Shown here: piece by piece, positions 48,627 through 58,357 of the stretch
How positions within the stretch are numbered: the stretch's first letter is position 1
Layout of the letters: each line of letters opens with the position of its first letter
Source of the DNA: Chloroflexota bacterium
GTDB taxonomy: Bacteria > Chloroflexota > Limnocylindria > Limnocylindrales > CSP1-4
NCBI GenBank assembly: GCA_016191395.1
Contig: JACPOS010000002.1
Coordinates: 1-64,000, forward strand
Direction: 5' to 3'
DNA length: 64,000 nt
Notes under the pieces: generated by a model
What the model saw: only the letters and a program-made list of their open reading frames with translations
Database searches by the model: none
What the model was told of the DNA's origin: nothing
Translations under genes and position numbers: made by a program

Positions 48627-49502
48627 ATGGACTACGGACTGGTGCTTCCGTCGCTCGGCGACGACGCAAACCTCGGGGGCATGGTCGCGGCATTGCAGCT
48701 CGCCGAAACCCACGGCTTCACCGACGTCTGGGCCACGGACCATATCCTCGTCGATCACTCCGCGAAAGAGGACTATGGCCGGATCTACGAAGCTGTCACG
48801 ACCCTCGCCTGGGCGGCGGGGCGCTCGAGCGAGATTCGCCTTGGGGCCAGCGTGATCGTCGCGCCGATGCGCAACGCGGTGGTCATCGCGAAGGAGCTGG
48901 CGACCATCGATGCGCTCTCCGGCGGGCGACTCATCGCCGGCTTTGGCGTGGGCTGGAGTCCCGCGGAGTTCGCGAACGTGGCCGTGGCGGATCGGTTCGC
49001 GGACCGCGGCGCGTACACGGAGGAGACGGTCAACCTCTGCCGGCACCTCTGGTCGGGCAGCACGGCGCCCTTCCACGGCCGGTTCCACCAGTTCGACGAC
49101 TTCGTCTTCGGTCCCCTGCCCGCCCAGGGCGGCGATGTCCCGATCTGGCTCGGCGGACGCGACGAGCGCGCGCTGCGCCGGGTCGGCCGGCTGGCGGACG
49201 CCTACCACGCATCGGCGACCTCACCGGCAACGCTGGCAACGCGCATTCCCGTCATCCGGAGCGCTGCCGAGTCGGCCGGGCGACCGATGCCCCGGTTATC
49301 CGGCCGCGCCCGAGTGGAGCTGGACGCCGCCGCGGAGTCCTTCTACACGATGCACGGCTCGCCAGCGGAGGTGGCCGCCGAGATCCGCGCGTTCGCGGCG
49401 CTCGGCGTTGACCACCTCGCGCTGGCGTTCCCCCCGCGCGACGCGGCCGGTCTCACGCGCGTCGTCGAACGGTTCTTCGCGGAGGTCGTCCCGCTCGTCT
49501 GA
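48627..49502 (+). CDS. LLM-class flavin/F420-dependent oxidoreductase
   Basis: 291-residue luciferase-like TIM-barrel protein. Signature text: LQLAETHGFTDVWATDHILV, ATIDALSGGRLIAGFGVGWS and VPIWLGGRDERALRRVGRLA. Such proteins use FMN or coenzyme F420 in hydride transfers on varied substrates. By general pattern the F420-type subgroup is likely, but the cofactor cannot be proven. ATG at 48627 chosen over one at 48618 that overlaps the TACGAT box. Confidence 0.85.
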   Translation: MDYGLVLPSLGDDANLGGMVAALQLAETHGFTDVWATDHILVDHSAKEDYGRIYEAVTTLAWAAGRSSEIRLGASVIVAPMRNAVVIAKELATIDALSGGRLIAGFGVGWSPAEFANVAVADRFADRGAYTEETVNLCRHLWSGSTAPFHGRFHQFDDFVFGPLPAQGGDVPIWLGGRDERALRRVGRLADAYHASATSPATLATRIPVIRSAAESAGRPMPRLSGRARVELDAAAESFYTMHGSPAEVAAEIRAFAALGVDHLALAFPPRDAAGLTRVVERFFAEVVPLV

Positions 49503-49516
49503 GCTGCTGGCTGATC

Positions 49517-50158
49517 TCAGCCGACGGGCTGGCGAAGGACCGTTCGAAGCCGGCTCGGATCCGTCCGGCGCGGATCGCCCAGGTAGATCTCGTGGTGCGG
49601 GCCGCAGGGCGCCAGCCCCGCGTCCATCGCGAGCTCGTGCATCTTCGCGATGGTCTCGGGCTCGGCGTCGTAGGGACCGATGTGCATCGCCTCCACCACC
49701 AGGCCCTCGCCCAGCATCATCGGATGGAGATTGGCGAGCGCCGGCGATGGGCGCTTCCGCCGAGCCACGGCGAGCGCGGCGGCGACGTCCTCGTCGGTCG
49801 CCTCGTCGGGCACGCCGATGAACAGCGTCCAGCGCCAGGCCCTCGGCTCGAAGGCAACGGCCCCCTCGACCCAGGCCGGCGCGCCATCGGTGCGCTCCCA
49901 GAGCGCCTCGGGCGGCCCGATCGTCGCCTCGATCCCTCGATCGCGCAGCAGGAAGTGGAGGCTGTACGCCGCGCTGTAGAGCGCCGCCATCGCCGCCTGG
50001 AACGCCCGCCCGCCTGGGGCCGACAGTCCATCGATGGCGAGGCAGTTCCTGTCCGGGACCGTCACGATCCGGATGCGATGGGCCCGCGGGTAGCCGCTGG
50101 CGACGGGGAACGGCGCCGGTTTGGTGGCCGTCGGATGGTGCGCGAGCGTCATGGTCAT
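49517..50158 (-). CDS. GyrI-like small-molecule-binding domain protein
   Basis: 213-residue protein with the GyrI-like fold: IVTVPDRNCLAIDGLSAPGG opens the domain, and LHPMMLGEGLVVEAMHIGPY with DAGLAPCGPHHEIYLGDPRR form its second half. Such domains bind hydrophobic compounds and a conserved glutamate is used for hydrolysis in some members. There is no DNA-binding domain. ATG at 50158 with GGAGG 7 nt upstream. It lies just downstream of ligD's 3' end on the same strand, after a pyrimidine-neutral 87-bp spacer, and converges with the LLM gene. Confidence 0.8.
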   Translation of the reverse strand: MTMTLAHHPTATKPAPFPVASGYPRAHRIRIVTVPDRNCLAIDGLSAPGGRAFQAAMAALYSAAYSLHFLLRDRGIEATIGPPEALWERTDGAPAWVEGAVAFEPRAWRWTLFIGVPDEATDEDVAAALAVARRKRPSPALANLHPMMLGEGLVVEAMHIGPYDAEPETIAKMHELAMDAGLAPCGPHHEIYLGDPRRTDPSRLRTVLRQPVG

Positions 50159-50245
50159 GCTTCGCCTCCGACCCGGAACGGTACGTACGCCCGGGACTGA
50201 TCGCCAGAGTCGGAGGGCCCGCCGGTACGGGACCGCCGGCACGGT

Positions 50246-53035
50246 TCAGAGCGGCGGGAGCACCTGGAGGTCGGTCTGCGCGGGCGCGAACAGGTCGCCA
50301 ACCTGTTCCACTCGCTCGACGACGGTGCGGACCGTCCAGCGGTCGCTGCGCAGGTCCGGGTCGTCAAGCTCGTCCCAGGTGATCGGCGTGGAGACGGGCG
50401 CGCCGTCGGCGGGTCGGACCGCATATGGCGCTACGAGGGTCTTGATGTACGTGTTCTGGGTGTAGTCCAGGCGCGCCCTGCCGCCCCGTCGGCTCTTTGC
50501 CCACTCCCACGACACGAGATCGGGCACCGTCGCCCCGACAGCACGAGAGAGCTTCTCGACCCAGTCGCTCGTCTCGCGGAACGTATATCTCGACTCGACC
50601 GGGATCCAGACCTGGATGCCGCGCTTGCCGGTCGTCTTCGGGTAGCCGCGGACCGCCAGGTGCCCGAGCGCCGTGCGATAGAGGCGCGCCAGGGTCAGGG
50701 TCTCCTGCCAGGTGGTGTCGGTGCCCGGGTCGATGTCGATGAGCGCGAACGTCGGCGTCATCGGGTCGCCGAGCCGTGAGGTCCATGCGTGCACCTCGAA
50801 CGCCGCCTGGTTGCCAAGCCACGAGAGTGACGCGACACGATCGGCGATCAGGTGCTCGTTCGCGTCACGCGCCTCGGCGCCGACCTCACGCCAGCGGCGC
50901 AGCCACGAGGGCGCGGTCTCGGGAATGTCCTTCTGCCAGAAGCTGGGACCGTCGGCGCCGTTCGGGAAGCGCTGCAGGTTCAGCGGTCGCTCCTCGAGGT
51001 GCGTGAGCATGGCGGGTGCGATCCGCGTGAAATAGCGGACCAGCTCCCGCTTCGTCACGGGCGACGGCAGGTCGCCCTTCGCCTTCGAGCCATCGGGCTC
51101 AGGGTCACCTGGCTTCGGCTTGAACAGCACCTTGTCAAGGTTCGTCAGCTTCAGCTCGAAGCCGCCGACCGACCAGGTGCCGTCCTTCGTCATCTCCTCC
51201 AGGGCAGACAACTCGTCGGCGGTGGCGGACCAGGCGAAGGGACGTGACGGATCGGCGGACGGCGCGCCCGGGGCGGCGGCCGAAGCGACCGTCGCACGCG
51301 CAGCGGGCGTGGGTCGCGAGGACGTCGACCGGGTCGCGGCGGCCATGTGCCCATGATCCTCTTCGACATCCCGCACCGTCGACGCGGCTGCGACGGGGCG
51401 CTCGCGCACGACGTCGGTGGGCTTCTTGCCGCCCTCGTCGAAGCCCTTGAACGCGGCCTGCCGGACGATGTCGTCCCGGCTCCAGCCACCGAGCTCCGCC
51501 CTGATCACGACCTCCGGCTTCACCCACACCACGTTCCTGAGCTCGCCGCCCCATCGCCCCTTGTAGTCGCGCGGCGGCGGCGGGTCGAAGGGTGATTCGG
51601 CCGTCTCGAGCGCCGCAAGCCGCTCGCGGAGCCGCCGGCGCGTGGCCGCGGTGAATCCGGAGCCGACCTTCCCGGCGAACCGGAGCTTGCGATTCCGGCC
51701 CTCCTGCGCGTAGACGCCGACGACGACGGCGCCGAGGTCCTTCGCGGCTCCCTCGCCCGGCGTCCAGCCGCCGACGACGAGCTCCTGCTCCGGCCGGATC
51801 TTGATCTTGAGCCACGACCGCGAGCGCCTGCCCGGTTCGTAGACGGAGCGCCGGTGCTTCGCGATCACGCCCTCCAGGCCCTTGCCCTTCGCAGCCTCGA
51901 AGAACGCCAGGCCTTCGCCGATCACGTGGTCCGCGAAGCGCACACGTCGGTCGTCCGCGCGCAGGACGGAGCGGAGCAGCTGCTTGCGGCTCTCGAGAGG
52001 CACGCTCAGCAGGGACCGTCCGTCGAGGTGCAGCAGGTCGAATGCCTGGTACACGAACCTCGTCGACCCACCGCCGGTCGCCTCCTGGAGGAGGCCGAAG
52101 TCGGGCAGCCCATCCGCCCCCACCGCGATCACCTCGCCGTCGACGATCGCCTCGCGGGCGTCGATCCAGGTCGCCTTGGTGAGCAGCTTCGGGAAGTACG
52201 TCTCCGCGTCGTTGCCGTTGCGCGTGAACGTCTTCGCCACGCCATCGCGCACGATGGCCTCCACCCGGTAGCCGTCCCACTTGATCTCGAACAGCCAGTC
52301 GTCGTCGCGGAACGCCCTGTCCGTGGGCGTTGCGGCCATCGGCTCCACGAAGGTCGGGAGCTGCGCCTCCCTCGCCGCGCTGAGGTCGATCTCCGCGACC
52401 GCGGCGGGTGCGTGGCTGATCCAGATCGCGTCGCGGTCGGCCTTCACCTCATCGTTGGTGCGGCCGGTCTTGACGCTCTGCGGGTGATCCTCGGCGTCCC
52501 AGCCCGGCACGGCTGCGACGTCGCGTTTGTGAATGAGCAGCCACTGCTCACCGCCGTCGTCGTCGCGTACCCGCTCGCGGCCACGGGCGCCGCGACCGTA
52601 TGTGCGGACGATCGTGAATCGGCCACGGAGCTTCTCGCCGGCGAGCGTGAACTTGAGCTCGCCGTCATCGACACCGCGCCTGCCATCCGGCGTCTCCGAT
52701 TCCGCGGCCCAGGTGCCCCAGTCCCAGACGATCACGTCACCGCCGCCGTACTCGCCCTTCGGGATCACGCCCTCGAAGTCGAGGTACTCGATGGGATGGT
52801 CCTCCACGTGTACGGCCATCCGGCGGGCGCTCGCGTCGAGCGTGGGGCCCTTCGGGACGGCCCACGAGACCAGCACCCCGTCGATCTCCAGCCGGAAGTC
52901 GTAATGGAGCCGCGTCGCGCGGTGGCGCTGAACCACGAAGCGCCCGGCGCGCGACGTGGCTTCCGCGACCGGGCCGCCGGCCGGCTCCGACGTCTTCCGG
53001 AAGTTGCGCTTTCGCTGGTATTCCTCGAGCGGCAC
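50246..53035 (-). CDS. ligD: NHEJ DNA ligase LigD (phosphoesterase-ligase-polymerase)
   Basis: 929-residue multidomain enzyme of bacterial non-homologous end joining. Domain order is 3'-phosphoesterase (about 1-180; FVVQRHRATRLHYDFRLEID), ATP-dependent ligase (about 225-530; nucleophile Lys252 in EIKWDGYRVEA) and AEP primase-polymerase (about 630-929; metal site FALIDIDPGTD). This PE-LIG-POL order is that of Pseudomonas LigD rather than Mycobacterium (POL-PE-LIG). GTG at 53035 is the likely start (PLEEYQRKRNF), 6 nt after CACACT. Ku is encoded 6 kb away on the same strand. Confidence 0.94.
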   Translation of the reverse strand: MPLEEYQRKRNFRKTSEPAGGPVAEATSRAGRFVVQRHRATRLHYDFRLEIDGVLVSWAVPKGPTLDASARRMAVHVEDHPIEYLDFEGVIPKGEYGGGDVIVWDWGTWAAESETPDGRRGVDDGELKFTLAGEKLRGRFTIVRTYGRGARGRERVRDDDGGEQWLLIHKRDVAAVPGWDAEDHPQSVKTGRTNDEVKADRDAIWISHAPAAVAEIDLSAAREAQLPTFVEPMAATPTDRAFRDDDWLFEIKWDGYRVEAIVRDGVAKTFTRNGNDAETYFPKLLTKATWIDAREAIVDGEVIAVGADGLPDFGLLQEATGGGSTRFVYQAFDLLHLDGRSLLSVPLESRKQLLRSVLRADDRRVRFADHVIGEGLAFFEAAKGKGLEGVIAKHRRSVYEPGRRSRSWLKIKIRPEQELVVGGWTPGEGAAKDLGAVVVGVYAQEGRNRKLRFAGKVGSGFTAATRRRLRERLAALETAESPFDPPPPRDYKGRWGGELRNVVWVKPEVVIRAELGGWSRDDIVRQAAFKGFDEGGKKPTDVVRERPVAAASTVRDVEEDHGHMAAATRSTSSRPTPAARATVASAAAPGAPSADPSRPFAWSATADELSALEEMTKDGTWSVGGFELKLTNLDKVLFKPKPGDPEPDGSKAKGDLPSPVTKRELVRYFTRIAPAMLTHLEERPLNLQRFPNGADGPSFWQKDIPETAPSWLRRWREVGAEARDANEHLIADRVASLSWLGNQAAFEVHAWTSRLGDPMTPTFALIDIDPGTDTTWQETLTLARLYRTALGHLAVRGYPKTTGKRGIQVWIPVESRYTFRETSDWVEKLSRAVGATVPDLVSWEWAKSRRGGRARLDYTQNTYIKTLVAPYAVRPADGAPVSTPITWDELDDPDLRSDRWTVRTVVERVEQVGDLFAPAQTDLQVLPPL

Positions 53036-53097
53036 GGAGGCAGTGTGGCCGGGCCCTCGGGCGGGTGTCCACCCTCGGCCCACTGGACCGCGCGCGA

Positions 53098-53103
53098 TAG
53101 AAT
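53098..53103 (+). promoter_or_regulatory. Predicted -10 box of the macroglobulin-like gene
   Basis: TAGAAT, a good TANNNT match, 39 nt before the ATG at 53143. It lies in the gap divergent to ligD. Confidence 0.4.
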
Positions 53104-53142
53104 CAGGGAGGCGCGCCGGAGGACTGCGGCCCCCACCGCAAC

Positions 53143-56100
53143 ATGTCCCGGCAGCACGCGTCCCAATGGCACAGCCGGTCGGCCCAGACCGGTGATCGCG
53201 TGGGATGTGGCATGGACCCGCTTGCAGGACCAGTGCGTCCCAACCCCCGCCAGCTGCGCCTGGTCGTGGTCGTCACCGCGTTCGCCGTCGTGGCGATCGT
53301 GGCTTCACTGCTGATCGGCACCAGGCCGGGACCTGCCCCTTCGTCCAGCCCGATTGCCGCGGCGACGTCCACGACTCCTCCCGGGGGCGCCACGCCGACC
53401 CCGCCGAGCGAGGCCTGGCAGCCCCTCGCGCTCCTCCCGATCGTTCCGATCGCGAACCTCAAGCCCGAAGCCGCCGACGATGCGGGAATCCGACCGAACA
53501 CCAGGTTCGTCCTGGAGAGCCTGACCGCACGCCCGGCAGCGGACCTGGCGCAGCGCCTCGAGGTCGTGCCGGCCACAGGCGTCGAGGTGTCCGCCGGTGT
53601 GGACGCCATGCATGCCACCCTGAGACCGAAGGCGCCGCTGACGGTGGGCGGCGTCTACCGGTTCGTCCTGCGCGACGCCGATGGCGCGCTCGCCGGGCAA
53701 TGGGCCTTCCGGGTGCGCGGCCCGCTCCGGGTCGTCGGCACGCTGCCCTCCGATCGGACGACCAACGTCCCGGTCGCGACCGGGATCGAGGTCACGTTCG
53801 ATCAGGAAGGCGCCGCAGACATCGCGCCATTCTTCTCGATCGATCCCGCCGTCACCGGCCGCTTCGAGCGGCACGGGCGGACGCAGGCGTTCGTGCCATC
53901 GAAGCTCGATCCAGCCACCGTCTATACGGTCACGATCAAGGCCGGCGTCGCGCGAACCGGGACCGACCTCAAGCTGGAGCAGGACGTCGTGTTCCGCTTC
54001 GAGACCGCGGCGGTCACTGGCCAGGCGCTGCGATGGATCGTTGGACGTGACGTCATCGAGACCAGCCCGTCCGAGGCGCCGATCATCGGACTGGTCGCCC
54101 GCAACCTCGAGGATGCAACCGGCGAGGCGAGGCCCCTGCCGACGACGGCGGACCTCAAGGTGTACAAGTTCGAATCAGAAGCTGCGGCCGTCGGCGCGCT
54201 GCGGGCGTTCCTCGCTGCACCGCGCTGGGCGGAGCAGTCGGGCCCGACCCTGCCGGTTGCGGGCCTGCCCTTGGCCGTCGCGTTCACGGCGACGCTGGAG
54301 CCGCTTCCAGACCAATACAGCGAGACGCCACGGTCCGCTGCTGTCAGATTCCCGGCCAAGCTCGCGCGCGGCTGGTACGCCGTCAAGGTCGAAGGCTCCG
54401 TACCCGCGTATGCATTCCTCCAGGTCACGCGCGTATCTGCCTGGGTCACGGTGCTGACGGACCGGACGGTCATCTGGGTGAACGACGTCGTCGCGCATCA
54501 GCCGATCTCCGGCGCGACCGCGGCGCTGTCGGGCAAGACGGCCTTCGGCACGTCGGCCGCCAATGGCGTCCTCAATGCCCGGACGCCCTCGGCGCTGCTC
54601 CCCGCGGCCATCGCGGGCAGCGCGGTCGCGGCGCCCATCGTGGTCGTGCGCAAGGGCAGCGATGCGCTCCTGCTGGCCTTCGATGCCGCCTCCGACGACT
54701 CGCTGTATCGCGGGGAGTGGTGGGAGAACTGGGGCTCCGGCGACGAGACCTACTGGTCGCTGCTGTTCACGGACCGCTGGCAATACCGGGCGACGGACAC
54801 GATCGCGATCTGGGGCTACCTCCGCACCCGGGCCGGAAACGCCGTCCCGGCGAACGTGGACGTGCGGGTTGTCTCGCAGGCGTCCACGAGTCCTGTGGAA
54901 GCTCCAGCCCAGGCGTCGGCTCGTGTGCAGCCGGACGCCCGCGGAGTGTTCAGCGTCAGGCTATCGATCGATCAGGCCGCCCTCGGTCCGTACGTCGTCG
55001 TGGCAGTCGTCAACGGCCGGGTCGTGGCATCCAGGTACCTCGATGTCACGGTCGTCCGCAAGCCCGAATACCAGCTGCAGCTCTCCACGGACCACCTCGC
55101 CGTCATCGCGGGCACCAAGGTGCGGATCGCCGCGACCGCGACGTTCTTCGATGGAACGCCAGTGCCCGGGATCCAGCTGCAGCTCGGCACCAACGAGCAG
55201 GGCTTCGGGCCGACCGACGGCGCCGGCGCTGCGTCGATCGACTGGGCCGCCGTGAGCGAGGACGACGAGACGGCCAACGGCTTCTACCTCTACGTGTCGC
55301 CGACCGGTCCCGAGCTCGGCGACGCCTCCGCCGACACGTCTGTCGTCGTCTTCCCGGCATCGGAGCAGCTCGACGCGACCGGTGACGTCACGAGCGGCCG
55401 CCTGAAGGCGAGCGCGCGGCTGCGAGCCGTGGACCTCGCGGCGGTCGAGCGCCAACTGGCTGCGGGGACCTGGAGCGGCGATCCGGGAGGTCAAGGGATC
55501 GCCGGGCGGAGGGTCGCGGTCGTGGTCACCGAGCTCGCGCCGGTCAAGAAGCAGATCGGCACCCGCTATGACTTCATCGAGAAGGTCGTCGTGCCAATCT
55601 ACCAGTACGACATCCAGCGCAAGGTCGTGTCGACGACCGGGATCGTCTCCGGAACCGACGGCCGCTTCGCGATCGACATCGCCGTCCCATCGTCATCGCA
55701 CGAGTACGAGGTCAAGCTCTCGACGACGGATCCGGCGGGCCGCGTGGTGCAGCGGACGACCAGGGCCGGAGCTCCGCTCCGGGACTTCCCCGACGATGCC
55801 GTCACCTTCTCGACCCCAAGCGGCGGCTATGCCGGCGAGAAGGGCTACGGCGTCGGCGAAGCCTTCGCGTGGACGATGCGGACGACCGCCGGCATCCTGC
55901 CGTCCAGCGCGCCGAACCGCTACCTGTACGTCGTGGCCCAACGCGGCGTGGTGAGCGTCCAGACGAGCGACTCCCCGACGTTCAAGCGCACGTTCGGCGC
56001 GTCCGACGCGCCGGGCATCTTCGTGATCGGCGTGCGGTTCACCGGGGTCACGTACGCACCGAAGGCCGCCGCATGGGCGGACATCGACATGGCGACGCGC

Positions 56101-58311
56101 CGGATCGACGTCACCGTCACGGCAGACCGCGACAGCTACCGCCCGGGCGACGACATCACGCTCCGCGTTCGCGCCGTGGACCCCGGCGGCAAGCCGGTCG
56201 CTGCCGACGTCGTGCTCCAGGCCGTCGACGAGAAGCTGTACGCGATGGGCGCGGCAGCCACCCCGGACCCGCTCGACGAGCTGTACCGGCGCGTGGACAG
56301 CGGCATCGTCCGGATCGCCTCGACGCACCAGGTCCCGACGGCGTCCGGCGGGGAGGGCGAGGGCGGCTCCGGCGGCGGGGAGCCACCGCGCTCCGACTTC
56401 CGCGACATGCTCGCGTTCGTCCGCCTCCGCACGAACGCGGACGGGATCGCGACCACGACGTTCAAGGCATCGGACGACCTCACGGCGTGGCACGTCGCGG
56501 CCAGCGCGCTCACCGCGGATCTCCGCACGGGCGTCGGCGAGCTGCTCGTCCATGTCGGCCTGCCACTCTTCGCGAGCGTCACCGTTGCCGACGAGTACCT
56601 CGTGACCGATCGACCGTTCGTGCGCCTCCGGACGTTCGGGCTCGACGTGAAGGCCGGCGACGTCGTCGTCTACACCGTCTCCTCACCCGGCATCGGGATG
56701 GCGGCCACCACGGTCACGTCGAAGGCCTTCACCGATGCGTGGCTCAGCCTCCCTGCGCTGCGCCTCGGACGCCAGTCACTCGACGTCGCCGTCGTCGCAC
56801 CCGACCGGAAGGACGCGGCAGGCAAGCCGCTCGCCGACCACCTCGTCGTTTCGTTCGACGTGATCGAGTCGCGGCTGCTCGTGCCTCGGACAGGCTACGG
56901 CAAGCTGGGTGCGCAACTGCCGGCCGTGCCTGCGTCTGTCCCGGCGACGTACACGTTCACCGACGCAGGGCGCGCACGCTACCTGCCGATGCTCGAGGAC
57001 CTCCTCGCATCGACGAGCGTCCGTCTCGACCGCGCATTCGCCGCATCGATGGCGCGATCGATGCTGCTCGCGACGTTCCGCAGCGACCCCGCCACGCTCC
57101 AACCGGACACCTTCGATCCCTCGCTGTACCAGATCGAAGGGCCGGTTGAAGCCGGGGCTGTCGTGCACATCAGCGACTGGGAGCACGTGGGGATCGCGCT
57201 CATGCCGTACGGCGGCACCGATCCGTGGCTCGCCGCGCGGGTCGCGATCACCGACCCCGGGAACGCGCGGGCAGGCGAGCTGCGTTGGCTCCTCCAGGCA
57301 ATCCGCGACGACGTGTCCCGGCCGAGGGAGCTTCGCGTTGCCGCGATCGCAGGCCTCGCGGCCCTGTGTGCCCCTGTCTTCGGCGACATCGCGACGCTCC
57401 GTGCGGAGCCAGACCTCACCCCATTCGAGCTGATCAACCTCGGGCTCGCCGCGGCGGCGTTCGGCGACGATGCGACGGCTCGCTCGATCGAGCACGACCT
57501 CGCGGCCGCGTTCGGCCAGCGGCTCGGCCCGTGGGTCCGCCTGTCGGCGAGCTCCAGCCGGGACGACGTCGCGGAGATGACGGCCCTCTTCGCCGTTCTC
57601 GCCGCGCGCGTCGCCGACCCGCTCGCGCCGGCGATGCTGGACTTCGTGAGCGCGCACCCCTCGGCCGAGACAAGCCACGCGCTCGAGACGGCCGCGACGG
57701 TCGCGGCCCTCCTCGATCGAACGCCCGCCTCGGCAACCTCGTTCGCCTACACGGTCGATGGCAAGCGAACCGTGGTCGAGCTCGCCGCGGGCGAGTCGAT
57801 GACCATCGCGCTCACCGGCCCACAGCACGCAACGCTCACCGTGGAGACGATCGCAGGCGACGTCGGCGTCGCGGTCGCGTGGCGCCAGCCCACCGATGTC
57901 GGCGCGATCGTCCGAGACTCGACCATCGCCCTGACCCGAACGGCTCCCGCCGCGGTGCCGACCGATCGGCTGGTCACCGTGGACCTCCAGACGACATTCA
58001 ACGCGAGCGCGCTGGATTCCGGGTGCTACTCGGTCGTGGAGCAGGTCCCGAGTGGCCTCGTCCCGCTCGCCGGCATGGTCGCCCATGAGACGAATACCTC
58101 GATCATCTGGCCCAGCGAGGTCGTCGGCCAGCAGGTGACGTTCTGCGTGCCGCATGACCGGGTCAACAACGCGACATCCGCAAACCTCCGGTACCTCGCA
58201 AGGGTCGTGTCCGCCGGCACCTTCACCTGGGAGCCGGCCCTGATGACGATCGAGGGCGTGCCCGAGGTCGTCACCGTGACCGATGCAACGTCGGTGCGGA
58301 TCGGCGACTAG
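53143..58311 (+). CDS. Alpha-2-macroglobulin-like membrane-anchored protein without thioester
   Basis: 1722-residue protein, largest in the window. A single membrane segment at about residues 39-60 anchors it, followed by a Pro/Thr/Ser linker, an SbsA-type Ig-like domain (LPSDRTTNVPVATGIEVTF) and macroglobulin domains (YRATDTIAIWGYLRTRAG; VTADRDSYRPGDDITLRVRA). The alpha-2-macroglobulin core is marked by TFKASDDLTAWHVAASALTA. The C-terminal receptor-like domain is also clear. The CGEQ thioester motif is absent, so it cannot trap proteases covalently. ATG at 53212 (24 residues later) would put basic residues directly before the membrane helix and is an alternative start. Confidence 0.85.
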   Translation: MSRQHASQWHSRSAQTGDRVGCGMDPLAGPVRPNPRQLRLVVVVTAFAVVAIVASLLIGTRPGPAPSSSPIAAATSTTPPGGATPTPPSEAWQPLALLPIVPIANLKPEAADDAGIRPNTRFVLESLTARPAADLAQRLEVVPATGVEVSAGVDAMHATLRPKAPLTVGGVYRFVLRDADGALAGQWAFRVRGPLRVVGTLPSDRTTNVPVATGIEVTFDQEGAADIAPFFSIDPAVTGRFERHGRTQAFVPSKLDPATVYTVTIKAGVARTGTDLKLEQDVVFRFETAAVTGQALRWIVGRDVIETSPSEAPIIGLVARNLEDATGEARPLPTTADLKVYKFESEAAAVGALRAFLAAPRWAEQSGPTLPVAGLPLAVAFTATLEPLPDQYSETPRSAAVRFPAKLARGWYAVKVEGSVPAYAFLQVTRVSAWVTVLTDRTVIWVNDVVAHQPISGATAALSGKTAFGTSAANGVLNARTPSALLPAAIAGSAVAAPIVVVRKGSDALLLAFDAASDDSLYRGEWWENWGSGDETYWSLLFTDRWQYRATDTIAIWGYLRTRAGNAVPANVDVRVVSQASTSPVEAPAQASARVQPDARGVFSVRLSIDQAALGPYVVVAVVNGRVVASRYLDVTVVRKPEYQLQLSTDHLAVIAGTKVRIAATATFFDGTPVPGIQLQLGTNEQGFGPTDGAGAASIDWAAVSEDDETANGFYLYVSPTGPELGDASADTSVVVFPASEQLDATGDVTSGRLKASARLRAVDLAAVERQLAAGTWSGDPGGQGIAGRRVAVVVTELAPVKKQIGTRYDFIEKVVVPIYQYDIQRKVVSTTGIVSGTDGRFAIDIAVPSSSHEYEVKLSTTDPAGRVVQRTTRAGAPLRDFPDDAVTFSTPSGGYAGEKGYGVGEAFAWTMRTTAGILPSSAPNRYLYVVAQRGVVSVQTSDSPTFKRTFGASDAPGIFVIGVRFTGVTYAPKAAAWADIDMATRRIDVTVTADRDSYRPGDDITLRVRAVDPGGKPVAADVVLQAVDEKLYAMGAAATPDPLDELYRRVDSGIVRIASTHQVPTASGGEGEGGSGGGEPPRSDFRDMLAFVRLRTNADGIATTTFKASDDLTAWHVAASALTADLRTGVGELLVHVGLPLFASVTVADEYLVTDRPFVRLRTFGLDVKAGDVVVYTVSSPGIGMAATTVTSKAFTDAWLSLPALRLGRQSLDVAVVAPDRKDAAGKPLADHLVVSFDVIESRLLVPRTGYGKLGAQLPAVPASVPATYTFTDAGRARYLPMLEDLLASTSVRLDRAFAASMARSMLLATFRSDPATLQPDTFDPSLYQIEGPVEAGAVVHISDWEHVGIALMPYGGTDPWLAARVAITDPGNARAGELRWLLQAIRDDVSRPRELRVAAIAGLAALCAPVFGDIATLRAEPDLTPFELINLGLAAAAFGDDATARSIEHDLAAAFGQRLGPWVRLSASSSRDDVAEMTALFAVLAARVADPLAPAMLDFVSAHPSAETSHALETAATVAALLDRTPASATSFAYTVDGKRTVVELAAGESMTIALTGPQHATLTVETIAGDVGVAVAWRQPTDVGAIVRDSTIALTRTAPAAVPTDRLVTVDLQTTFNASALDSGCYSVVEQVPSGLVPLAGMVAHETNTSIIWPSEVVGQQVTFCVPHDRVNNATSANLRYLARVVSAGTFTWEPALMTIEGVPEVVTVTDATSVRIGD

Positions 58312-58341
58312 GCCCGAAGCTGCCTCGGGGCGTCAGGCCCG

Positions 58342-58347
58342 TACGAT
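58342..58347 (+). promoter_or_regulatory. Predicted -10 box of the DUF2993 gene
   Basis: TACGAT, 10 nt before the ATG at 58358, without ribosome site. It suggests independent transcription from the macroglobulin-like gene 46 bp upstream. Confidence 0.35.
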
Positions 58348-58357
58348 TGCGCCCTCC

